The notes under the pieces: model-generated
What the model was told of the DNA's origin: nothing
Databases searched by the model: none
The model's input: only the letters and a program-made list of their open reading frames with translations
Shown: positions 36,922 to 47,761 of the stretch, one piece after another
Position numbering within the stretch: the stretch's first letter is position 1
Layout of the letters: every line of letters starts with the position of its first letter
Translations under genes and position numbers: made by a program
Assembly: GCA_963966185.1 (NCBI GenBank)
Contig: CAWZYM010000328.1
Coordinates: forward strand, 388,501-452,500
Origin: Rhabditoides inermis
Taxonomy: Eukaryota; Nematoda; Chromadorea; Rhabditida; Rhabditidae
Length of the DNA stretch: 64,000 nucleotides
Direction: 5' to 3'

Positions 36922-37003
36922 TGTCCGTGGATTGTGGCTTTCGCGGCTGACAGCTGTTCGTGCCGGCTCGTATCTGTTCGTGGCTGACAATGCAACTCGT
37001 AGA
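36922..37003 (+). repeat. Divergent monomer 7
   Basis: Same changes; copy 2 of the 3,289-bp duplication. Confidence 0.9.
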
Positions 37004-38290
37004 TCGTCGTGGATTGTAGTATTCGCAGCTAATAGCTGTTCGTGGCGGCTCGTAGCTGTTCGTGGCTGACGTTGCAACTCGTAGATGTTTGTGGATTGTG
37101 GTTTTCGCAGCTGTTCGTGGCGGCTCGTAGCTGTTCGTGGCTGACGTTACAACTAGATGATGTTCGTGGATTGTGGTTTTCGTGGCTGATAGATGTTTGT
37201 GGCGGCTCGTAGCTGTTCGTGGCTGACGTTACAACTCGTAGATGTTCGTGGATTGTGGTATTCGCAGCTGATAGATGTTCGTGGCGGCTCGTAGCTGTTC
37301 GTGGCTGACGTTGCAACTCGTAGATGTTCGTGGATTGTGGTTTTCGCAGCTGATAGATGTTCGTGGCGGCTCGTAGCTGTTCGTGGCTGACGTTGCAACT
37401 CGTAGATGTTTGTGGATTGTGGCTCTCGCGGCTGACAGTTGTACGTGGCGGCTCGTAGCTGTTCGTAACTGACGTTGCAACTCGTAGATGCTCGTGGATT
37501 GTGGTTTTCGTGGCTGATATATGTTCGTGGCGACTCGTAGCTGTTTGTGGCTGAAGTTGAAAATCGTAGATGTTCGTGGATTGTGGCTCTCGCGGCTGAC
37601 AGCTGTTCGTGGCGGCTCGTAGCTGTTCGTGGCTGACGTTGCAACTCGTAGATGCTCGTGAATTGTGGCTCTCGCGGCTGACTTCTTCGTGGCGACTCGT
37701 AGCTGTTCGTGGCTGACGTTGCAACTCGTAGATGTTCGTGGATTGTGGTTTTCGCAGCTGTTCGTGGCGGCTCGTAGCTGTTTGTGGCTGAAGTTTCAAC
37801 TCGTAGATGTTCGTGGGTTGTGGTTTTCGTTGCTGATAGTGGTTCGTGGCGACTCGTAGCTGTTCGTGGCTGACGTTGCAACTCGTAGATGTTCGTGGAT
37901 TGTGGTTTTCGCAGCTGTTCGTGGCGGCTCGTTGCTGTTTGTGGCTGAAGTTGCAACTCGTAGATGTTCGTGGGTTGTGGTTTTCGTTGCTGATAGTGGT
38001 TCGTGGCGGCTCGTAGCTGTCCGTGGCTGACGTTACAACTCGTAGATGTTCGTGGATTGTGGTTTTCGCGGCTGACAGTTGTTCGTGGCGGCTCGTAGCT
38101 GTTCGTGGCTGACGTTGCAACTCGTAGATGTTCGTGGATTGTGGCTTTCGCAACTGACAGTTGTTCGTGGCGGCTCGTAGCTGTTCGTGGCTGACGTTGC
38201 AACTCGTAGATGCTCGTGGATTGTGGCTCTCGCGGCTGACTTCTTCGTGGCGGGTCGTAGCTGTTCGTGGCTGACGTTACAACTCGTAGA

Positions 38291-38352
38291 TGTTCGTGGG
38301 ATGTGGTTTTCGCAGCTGATAGATGTTCGTGGCTGACGTTGCAACTCGTAGC
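38291..38352 (+). repeat. 62-bp monomer
   Basis: Same as at 35,002; copy 2 of the 3,289-bp duplication. Confidence 0.9.
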
Positions 38353-41300
38353 TGTTCGTGGATTGTGGTATTCGCAGCTAATAGATGTTCGTGGCGGCTC
38401 GTAGTTGTTCGTAGCTGACGTTGCAACTCGTAGATGCTCGTGGATTGTGGTTTTCGTGGCTGATATATGTTCGTGGCGACTCGTAGCTGTTTGTGGCTGA
38501 AGTTGCAACTCGTAGATGTTCGTGGGTTAAGGTTTTCGTTGCTGATAGTGGTTCGTGGCGACTCGTAGCTGTTCGTGGCTGACGTTGCAACTCGTAGATG
38601 TTCGTGGATTGTGGTTTTCGCAGCTGTTCGTGGCGGCTCGTAGCTGTTCGTGGCTGACGTTGCAACTCGTAGATGCTCGTGGACTGTGGCTCTCGCGGCT
38701 GACTTCTTCGTGGCGGCTCGTAGCTGTTCGTGGCTGACGTTACAACTCGTAGATGTTCGTGGATTGTGGTTTTTGCGGCTGATAGATGTTCGTGGCGGCT
38801 CGTAGCTGTTTGTGGCTGAAGTTGAAACTCGTAGATGTTCGTGGATTGTGACTCTCGCGGCTGACAGTTGTTCGTGGCGGCTCGTAGCTGTTCGTGACTC
38901 ACGTTGCAACTCGTAGATGTTCGTGGATGTGGCTCTCGCGGCTGACAGTTGTTCGTGGCGGCTCGTAGCTGTTTGTGGCTAGAGTTGAAACTCGTAGATG
39001 TTCGTGGATTGTGACTCTCGTGGCTGACAGTTGTTCGTGGCGACTCGTAGCTGTTCGTGGCTGACGTTGCAACTTGTAGATGCTCGTGGATTGTGGCTCT
39101 CGCGGCTGACTTTTTCGTGGCGGCTCGTAGCTGTTCGTGGCTGACGTTGCAACTCGTAGATGTTCGTGGGTTGTGGTTTTCGTTGTTGATAGTGGTTCGT
39201 GGCGACTCGTAGCTGTTCGTGGCTGACGTTGCAACTCGTAGATGTTCGTGGATTGTGGTTTTCGTTGCTGATAGTGGTTCGTGGCGACTCGTAGCTGTTC
39301 GTGGCTGACGTTGCAACTCGTAGATGTTCGTGGATTGTGGTTTTCGCAGCTGTTCGTGGCGGCTCGTAGCTGTTTTTGGCTGAAGTTGCAACTCGTAGAT
39401 GTTCGTGGGTTGTGGTTTTCGCGGAAGATAGATGTTCGTGGCGGCTCGTAGCTGTTTGTGGCTGAAGTTGCAACTCGTAGATGTTCGTGGGTTGTGGTTT
39501 TCGTTGCTGATAGTGGTTCGTGGCGACTCGTAGCTGTTCGTGGCTGACGTTGCAACTCGTAGATGTTCGTGGATTGTGGTTTTCGTTGCTGATAGTGGTT
39601 CGTGGCGACTCGTAGCTGTTCGTGGCTGACGTTGCAACTCGTAGATGTTCGTGGATTGTGGTTTTCGTTGCTGATAGTGGTTCGTGGCGACTCGTAGCTG
39701 TTCGTGGCTGACGTTGCAACTCGTAGATGTTCGTGGATTGTGGTTTTCGCAGCTGTTCGTGGCGGCTCGTAGCTGTTTGTGGCTGAAGTTGAAACTCGTA
39801 GATGTTCGTGGATTGTGACTCTCGCGGCTGACAGTTGTTCGTGGCGGCTCGTAGCTGTTCGTGGCTGACGTTGCAACTCGTAGATATTCGTGGATTGTGG
39901 CTCTCGCGGCTGACAGTTGTTTGTGGTGGCTCGTAGCTGTTCGTGGCTGACGTTACAACTCGTAGATGTTCGTGGATTGTGGTTTTTGCGGCTGATAGAT
40001 GTTCGTGGCGGCTCGTAGCTGTTTGTGGCTGAAGTTGAAACTCGTAGATGTTCGTGGATTGTGACTCTCGCGGCTGACAGTTGTTCGTGGCGGCTCGTAG
40101 CTGTTCGTGACTCACGTTGCAACTCGTAGATGTTCGTGGATTGTGGCTCTCGCGGCTGACAGTTGTTCGTGGCGGCTCGTAGCTGTTTGTGGCTGAAGTT
40201 GAAACTCGTAGATGTTTGTGGATTGTGACTCTCGCGGCTGACAATTGTTCGTGGCGGCTCGTAGCTGTTCGTGGCTCACGTTGCAACTCGTAGATGTTCG
40301 TGGATTGTGGCTCTCGCGGCTGACAGTTGTTCGTGGCGGCTCGTAGCTGTTCGTGGCTGACGTTACAACTCGTAGATATTTGTGGATTGTGGTTTTCGCG
40401 GCTGATAGATGTTCGTGGCGGCTCGTAGCTGTTCGTGGCTGACGTTGCAACTCGTAGATGTTCGTGGATTGTGGCTCTCGCGGCTGACAGTTGTTCGTGG
40501 CGGCTCGTAGCTGTTTGTGGCTGAAGTTGAAACTCGTAGATGTTCGTGGATTGTGACTCTCGCGGCTGACAGTTGTTCGTGGCGACTCGTAGCTGTTCGT
40601 GGCTCACGTTGCAACTCGTAGATGTTCGTGGATTGTGGCTCTCGCGGCTGACAGTTGTTCGTGGCGGCTCGTAGCTGTTCGTGGCTAAAGTTGCAACTCG
40701 TAGATGTTCGTGGATTGTGGTTCTCGCGGCTGATAGATGTTCGTGGCGGCTCGTGGCTGTTTGTAACTGAAGTTGAAACTCGTAGCTGTTCGTGGATTGT
40801 GGCTCTCGCGGCTGACAGTTATTCGTGGCGGCTCGTAGCTGTTCGTGGCTGACGTTACAACTCGTAGATATTCGTGGATTGTGGTTTTTGCGGCTGATAG
40901 ATGTTCGTGGCGGCTCGTAGCTGTTTGTGGCTGAAGTTGAAACTCGTAGATGTTCGTGGATTGTGACTCTCGCGGCTGACAGTTGTTCGTGGCGGCTCGT
41001 AGCTGTTCGTGGCTGACGTTGCAACTCGTAGATATTCGTGGATTGTGGCTCTCGCGACTGACAGTTGTTTGTGGTGGCTCGTAGCTGTTCGTGGCTGACG
41101 TTACAACTCGTAGATGTTCGTGGATTGTGGTTTTTGCGGCTGATAGATGTTCGTGGCGGCTCGTAGCTGTTTGTGGCTGAAGTTGAAACACGTAGATGTT
41201 CGTGGATTGTGACTCTCGCGGCTGACAGTTGTTCGTGGCGGCTCGTAGCTTTTCGTGACTCACGTTGCAACTCGTAGATGTTCGTGGATTGTGGTTCTCG

Positions 41301-41852
41301 CGGCTGACAGTTGTTCGTGGCGGCTCGTAGCTGTTTGTGGCTGAAGTTGAAACTCGTAGATGTTTGTGGATTGTGACTCTCGCGGCTGACAATTGTTCGT
41401 GGCGGCTCGTAGCTGTTCGTGGCTCACGTTGCAACTCGTAGATGTTCGTGGATTGTGGCTCTCGCGGCTGACAGTTGTTCGTGGCGGCTCGTAGCTGTTC
41501 GTGGCTGACGTTACAACTCGTAGATATTTGTGGATTGTGGTTTTCGCGGCTGATAGATGTTCGTGGCGGCTCGTAGCTGTTCGTGGCTGACGTTGCAACT
41601 CGTAGATGTTCGTGGATTGTGGCTCTCGCGGCTGACAGTTGTTCGTGGCGGCTCGTAGCTGTTTGTGGCTGAAGTTGAAACTCGTAGATGTTCGTGGATT
41701 GTGACTCTCGCGGCTGACAGTTGTTCGTGGCGGCTCGTAGCTGTTCGTGGCTGAAGTTGCAACTCGTAGATGTTCGTGGATTGTGGTTCTCGCGGCTGAT
41801 AGATGTTCGTGGCGGCTCGTGGTTGTTTGTAACTGAAGTTGAAACTCGTAGC

Positions 41853-41917
41853 TGTTCGTGGATTGTGGCTCTCGCGGCTGACAGTAGCTGTTCGTGGCAG
41901 ACGTAGCAACTCGTAGA
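41853..41917 (+). repeat. 65-bp truncated monomer 7
   Basis: Same deletion; followed by GTAGATAATCGTGG, a mark shared only with the copy at 43,879. Confidence 0.9.
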
Positions 41918-43878
41918 TAATCGTGGATTGTGGCTTTCGCAGCTGACAGTTGTTCGTGGCGGCTCGTAGCTGTTCGTGGCTGACGTTGCAACTCGTAAAT
42001 GCTCGTGGATTGTGGCTCTCGCGGCTGACTTCTTCGTGGCGGCTCGTAGCTGTTCGTGGCTGACGTTACAACTCGTAGATGTTCGTGGGATGTGGTTTTC
42101 GTGGCTGATAGTGGTTCGTGGCGGCTCGTAGCTGTTCATGGCTGACGTTACAACTCGTAGATGTTCGTGGATTGTGGTTTTCGCGGCTGATAGATGTTCG
42201 TGGCGGCTCGTAGCTGTTCGTGGCTGACGTTGCAACTCGTAGATGTTCGTGAATTGTGGTTTTCACAGCTGATAAATGTTCGTGGCGGCTCGTAGCTGTT
42301 CGTGGCTGACGTTACAACTCGTAGATGTTCGTGGGATGTGGTTTTTGCAGCTGATAGATGTTCGTGGCGGCTCGTAGCTGTTCGTGGCTCACGTTGCAAC
42401 TCGTAGATGTTCGTGGATTGTGGCTCTCGCGGCTGACAGTTGTTCGTGGCGGCTCGTAGCTGTTCGTGGCTGACGTTGCAACTCGTAGATGCTCGTGGAT
42501 TGTGGCTCTCGCGGCTGACTTCTTCGTGGCGGCTCGTAGCTGTTCGTGGCTGACGTTACAACTCGTAGATGTTCGTGTATTGTGGTTTTCGTGGCTGATA
42601 GATGTTTGTGGCGGCTCGTAGCTGTTCGTGGCTCACGTTGCAACTCGTAGATGTTCGTGGATTGTGGCTCTCGCGGCTGACAGTTGTTCGTGGCGGCTCG
42701 TAGCTGTTTGTGGCTGAAGTTGAAACTCGTAGATGTTCGTAGATTGTGACTCTCGCGGCTGACAGTTGTTCGTGGCGGCTCGTAGCTGTTCGTGGCTCAC
42801 GTTGCAACTCGTAGATGTTCGTGGATTGTGGCTCTCGCGGCTGACAGTTGTTCGTGGCGGCTCGTAGATGTTCGTGGCTGACGTTACAACTCGTAGATGT
42901 TCGTGGATTGTGGTTTTTGCGGCGGATAGATGTTCGTGGCGGCTCGTAGCTGTTTGTGGCTGAAGTTGAAACTCGTAGATGTTCGTGGATTGTGACTCTC
43001 GCGGCTGACAGTTGTTCGTGGCGGCTCGTAGCTGTTCGTGGCTGACGTTACAACTAGTAGATGTTCGTGGATTGTGGTTTTCGTGGCTGATAGATGTTCG
43101 TGGCGGCTCGTAGCTGTTCGTGGCTGACGTTACAACTCGTAGATGTTCGTGGATTGTGGCATTCGCAGCTGACAGTTGTTCGTGGCGGCTCGTAGCTGTT
43201 CGTGGCTGACGTTGCAACTCGTAGATGCTCGTGGATTCTGGCTCTCGCGGCTGACTTTTCCGTGGCGGCTCGTAGCTGTTCGTGGCTGACGTTTCAACTC
43301 GTAGATGTTCGTGTATTGTGGTTTTCGTGGCTGATAGATGTTCGTGGCGGCTCGTAGCTGTTCGTGGCTGACGTTACAACTCGTAGATTTTCGTGGATTG
43401 TGACTCTCGCGGCTGACAGTTGTTCGTTGCGGCTCGTAGCTGTTCGTGGCTGACGTTCAACTCGTAGATGTTCGTGGATTGTGGTATTCGCAGCTGATAG
43501 ATGTTCGTGGCGGCTCGTAGCTGTTCGTGGCTGACGTTACAACTCGTAGATATTCGTGGATTGTGGCTCTCGCGGCTGACAGTTGTTCGTGGCGGCTCGT
43601 AGCTGTTTGTGGCTGAAGTTGAAACTCGTAGATGTTCGTGGATTGTGACTCTCGCGGCTGACAGTTGTTCGTGGCGGCTCGTAGCTGTTCGTGGCTCACG
43701 TTGCAACTCGTAGATGTTCGTGGATTGTGGCTCTCGCGGCTGACAGTTGTTCGTGGCGGCTCGTAGCTGTTCGTGGCTGAAGTTGCAACTCGTAGATGTT
43801 CGTGGATTGTGGTTCTCGCGGCTGATAGATGTTCGTGGCGGCTCGTGGTTGTTTGTAACTGAAGTTGAAACTCGTAGC

Positions 43879-43943
43879 TGTTCGTGGATTGTGGCTCTCG
43901 CGGCTGACAGTAGCTGTTCGTGGCAGACGTAGCAACTCGTAGA
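43879..43943 (+). repeat. 65-bp truncated monomer 8
   Basis: Copy 2 of the 2,026-bp duplication. Confidence 0.9.
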
Positions 43944-46150
43944 TAATCGTGGATTGTGGCTTTCGCAGCTGACAGTTGTTCGTGGCGGCTCGTAGCTGTT
44001 CGTGGCTGACGTTGCAACTCGTAAATGCTCGTGGATTGTGGCTCTCGCGGCTGACTTCTTCGTGGCGGCTCGTAGCTGTTCGTGGCTGACGTTACAACTC
44101 GTAGATGTTCGTGGGATGTGGTTTTCGTGGCTGATAGTGGTTCGTGGCGGCTCGTAGCTGTTCATGGCTGACGTTACAACTCGTAGATGTTCGTGGATTG
44201 TGGTTTTCGCGGCTGATAGATGTTCGTGGCGGCTCGTAGCTGTTCGTGGCTGACGTTGCAACTCGTAGATGTTCGTGAATTGTGGTTTTCACAGCTGATA
44301 AATGTTCGTGGCGGCTCGTAGCTGTTCGTGGCTGACGTTACAACTCGTAGATGTTCGTGGGATGTGGTTTTTGCAGCTGATAGATGTTCGTGGCGGCTCG
44401 TAGCTGTTCGTGGCTCACGTTGCAACTCGTAGATGTTCGTGGATTGTGGCTCTCGCGGCTGACAGTTGTTCGTGGCGGCTCGTAGCTGTTCGTGGCTGAC
44501 GTTGCAACTCGTAGATGCTCGTGGATTGTGGCTCTCGCGGCTGACTTCTTCGTGGCGGCTCGTAGCTGTTCGTGGCTGACGTTACAACTCGTAGATGTTC
44601 GTGTATTGTGGTTTTCGTGGCTGATAGATGTTTGTGGCGGCTCGTGGCTGTTCGTGGCTCACGTTGCAACTCGTAGATGTTCGTGGATTGTGGCTCTCGC
44701 GGCTGACAGTTGTTCGTGGCGGCTCGTAGCTGTTTGTGGCTGAAGTTGAAACTCGTAGATGTTCGTAGATTGTGACTCTCGCGGCTGACAGTTGTTCGTG
44801 GCGGCTCGTAGCTGTTCGTGGCTCACGTTGCAACTCGTAGATGTTCGTGGATTGTGGCTCTCGCGGCTGACAGTTGTTCGTGGCGGCTCGTAGATGTTCG
44901 TGGCTGACGTTACAACTCGTAGATGTTCGTGGATTGTGGTTTTTGCGGCTGATAGATGTTCGTGGCGGCTCGTAGCTGTTTGTGGCTGAAGTTGAAACTC
45001 GTAGATGTTCGTGGATTGTGACTCTCGCGGCTGACAGTTGTTCGTGGCGGCTCGTAGCTGTTCGTGGCTGACGTTACAACTAGTAGATGTTCGTGGATTG
45101 TGGTTTTCGTGGCTGATAGATGTTCGTGGCGGCTCGTAGCTGTTCGTGGCTGACGTTACAACTCGTAGATGTTCGTGGATTGTGGCATTCGCAGCTGACA
45201 GTTGTTCGTGGCGGCTCGTAGCTGTTCGTGGCTGACGTTGCAACTCGTAGATGCTCGTGGATTCTGGCTCTCGCGGCTGACTTTTCCGTGGCGGCTCGTA
45301 GCTGTTCGTGGCTGACGTTTCAACTCGTAGATGTTCGTGTATTGTGGTTTTCGTGGCTGATAGATGTTCGTGGCGGCTCGTAGCTGTTCGTGGCTGACGT
45401 TACAACTCGTAGATTTTCGTGGATTGTGACTCTCGCGGCTGACAGTTGTTCGTTGCGGCTCGTAGCTGTTCGTGGCTGACGTTCAACTCGTAGATGTTCG
45501 TGGATTGTGGTATTCGCAGCTGATAGATGTTCGTGGCGGCTCGTAGCTGTTCGTGGCTGACGTTACAACTCGTAGATATTCGTGGATTGTGGTTTTCGCG
45601 GCTGATAGATGTTCGTGGCGGCTCGTAGCTGTTCGTGGCTGACGTTGCAACTCGTAGATGTTCGTGGATTGTGGCTCTCGCGGCTGACAGTTGTTCGTGG
45701 CGGCTCGTAGCTGTTTGTGGCTGAAGTTGAAACTCGTAGATGTTCGTGGATTGTGACTCTCGCGGCTGACAGTTGTTCGTGGCGGCTCGTAGCTGTTCGT
45801 GACTCACGTTGCAACTCGTAGATGTTCGTGGATTGTGGCTCTCGCGGCTGACAGTTGTTCGTGGCGGCTCGTAGCTGTTTGTGGCTGAAGTTGAAACTCG
45901 TAGATGTTTGTGGATTGTGAGTCTCGCGGCTGACAGTTGTTCGTGGCGGCTCGTAGCTGTTCGTGGCTGACGTTACAACTAGTAGATGTTCGTGGATTGT
46001 GGTTTTCGTGGCTGATAGATGTTCGTGGCGGCTCGTAGCTGTTCGTGGCTGACGTTACAACTCGTAGATATTCGTGGATTGTGGCTCTCGCGGCTGACAG
46101 TTGTTCGTGGTGGCTCGTAGCTGTTTGTAACTGAAGTTGAAACTCGTAGC

Positions 46151-46215
46151 TGTTCGTAGATTGTGGCTCTCGCGGCTGACAGTAGCTGTTCGTGGCAGAC
46201 GTAGCAACTCGTAGA
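46151..46215 (+). repeat. 65-bp truncated monomer 9
   Basis: Starts TGTTCGTAGATTG, a change shared with the copy 5,796 bp downstream. Confidence 0.9.
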
Positions 46216-47761
46216 TGTTCGTGGATTGTGGCTTTCGCAGCTGACAGTTGTTCGTGGCGGCTCGTAGCTGTTCGTGGCTGACGTTGCAACTCGTAAATGC
46301 TCGTGGATTGTGGCTCTCGCGGCTGACTTCTTCGTGGCGGCTCGTAGCTGTTCGTGGCTGACGTTACAATTCGTAGATGTTCGTGTATTGTGGTTTTCGT
46401 GGCTGATAGATGTTCGTGGCGGCTCGTAGCTGTTCCTGGCTCACGTTGCAACTCGTAGATGTTCGTGGATTGTGGCTCTCGCGGCTGACAGTTGTTCGTG
46501 GCGGCTCGTAGATGTTTGTGGCTGAAGTTGAAACTCGTAGATGTTCGTGGATTGTGACTCTCGCGGCTGACAGTTGTTCGTGGATGCTCGTAGCTGTTCG
46601 TGGCTCACGTTGCAACTCGTAGATGTTCGTGGATTGTGGCTCTCGCGGCTGACAGTTGTTTGTGGCGGCTCGTAGCTGTTCGTGGCTGACGTTACAACTC
46701 GTAGATGTTCGTGGATTGTGGTTTTTGCGGCTGATAGATGTTCGTGGCGGCTCGTAGCTGTTTGTGGCTGAAGTTGAAACTCGTAGATGTTCGTGGATTG
46801 TGACTCTCGCGGCTGACAGTTGTTCGTGGCGGCTCGTAGCTGTTCGTGACTCACGTTGCAACTCGTAGATGTTCGTGGATTGTGGCTCTCGCGGCTGACA
46901 GTTGTTCGTGGCGGCTCGTAGCTGTTTGTGGCTGAAGTTGAAACTCGTAGATGTTTGTGGATTGTGACTCTCGCGGCTGACAGTTGTTCGTGGCGGCTCG
47001 TAGCTGTTCGTGGCTCACGTTGCAACTCGTAGATGTTCGTGGATTGTGGCTCTCGCGGCTGACAGTTGTTCGTGGCGGCTCGTAGCTGTTCGTGGCTGAC
47101 GTTACAACTCGTAGATATTCGTGGATTGTGGTTTTCGCGGCTGATAGATGTTCGTGGCGGCTCGTAGCTGTTCGTGGCTGACGTTGCAACTCGTAGACGT
47201 TCGTGGATTGTGGCTCTCGCGGCTGACAGTTGTTCGTGGCGGCTCGTAGCTGTTTGTGGCTGAAGTTGAAACTCGTAGATGTTCGTGGATTGTGACTCTC
47301 GCGGCTGACAGTTGTTCCTGGCGGCTCGTAGCTGTTCGTGGCTGACGTTTTAACTAGTAGATGTTCGTGGATTGTGGTTTTCGTGGCTGATAGATGTTCG
47401 TGGCGGCTCGTAGCTGTTCGTGGCTGACGTTACAACTCGTAGATGTTCGTGGATTGTGGCATTCGCAGCTGACAGTTGTTCGTGGCGGCTCGTAGCTGTT
47501 CGTGGCTGACGTTGCAACTCGTAGATGCTCGTGGATTCTGGCTCTCGCGGCTGACTTCTCCGTGGCGGCTCGTAGCTGTTCGTGGCTGACGTTTCAACTC
47601 GTAGATGTTCGTGTATTGTGGTTTTCGTGGCTGATAGATGTTCGTGGCGGCTCGTAGCTGTTCGTGGCTGACGTTACAACTCGTAGATTTTCGTGGATTG
47701 TGACTCTCGCGGCTGACAGTTGTTCGTTGCGGCTCGTAGCTGTTCGTGGCTGACGTTACAA

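Larger units (their letters stand above)
9904..39750 (+). repeat. Central type-B domain of the array
   Basis: The same 82-bp monomer, but with a different linked variant set: GTGGGTTGTGG, TTCGTTGCTGATAGTGG, TTCGTGGCGACTCG, TTTTCGTGGCTGATATATG, GGTATTCGCAGCTAATAG followed by GTAGTTGTTCGTAGCTGACG, and many 75-bp monomers with TTCGCAGCTGTTCGTGG. These variants recur in fixed order, so B has its own higher-order repeat. Type-A order survives only in short islands. The last B marker is the 75-bp monomer near 39,745. The domain also holds the one inverted segment. Confidence 0.8.
33352..39953 (+). repeat. Tandem duplication, 3,289-bp period (41 monomers)
   Basis: Copy 1 is about 33,352-36,640 and copy 2 about 36,641-39,929, with similarity to 39,953. 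Rare marks recur at the same spacing: GGGTTAAGG (35,236 and 38,525), a 1-bp deletion GTGGATGTGGCTC (about 35,634 and 38,923), GTAGCTGTTTTTGG, GAAAATCGTAG and the 62-bp monomer. Summing the short monomers gives 41 x 82 minus 73 = 3,289. I found no base difference in the stretches compared. The right end of each copy is about 200 bp of type-A sequence. Confidence 0.9.
41715..45580 (+). repeat. Tandem duplication, 2,026-bp period (25 monomers)
   Basis: Copy 1 is about 41,715-43,740 and copy 2 about 43,741-45,580. Shared marks are GTGGTTGTTTGTAACTG, the 65-bp monomer, GTAGATAATCGTGG, GTTCATGGCTG, CACAGCTGATAAATG and TTTTCCGTGG. Length is 25 x 82 minus 24 (one 65-bp, three 80-bp and one 81-bp monomer). 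Differences seen: GCGGCGGATAG against GCGGCTGATAG (about 42,921 and 44,947) and CTCGTAGCTG against CTCGTGGCTG (about 42,617 and 44,643). Confidence 0.88.
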
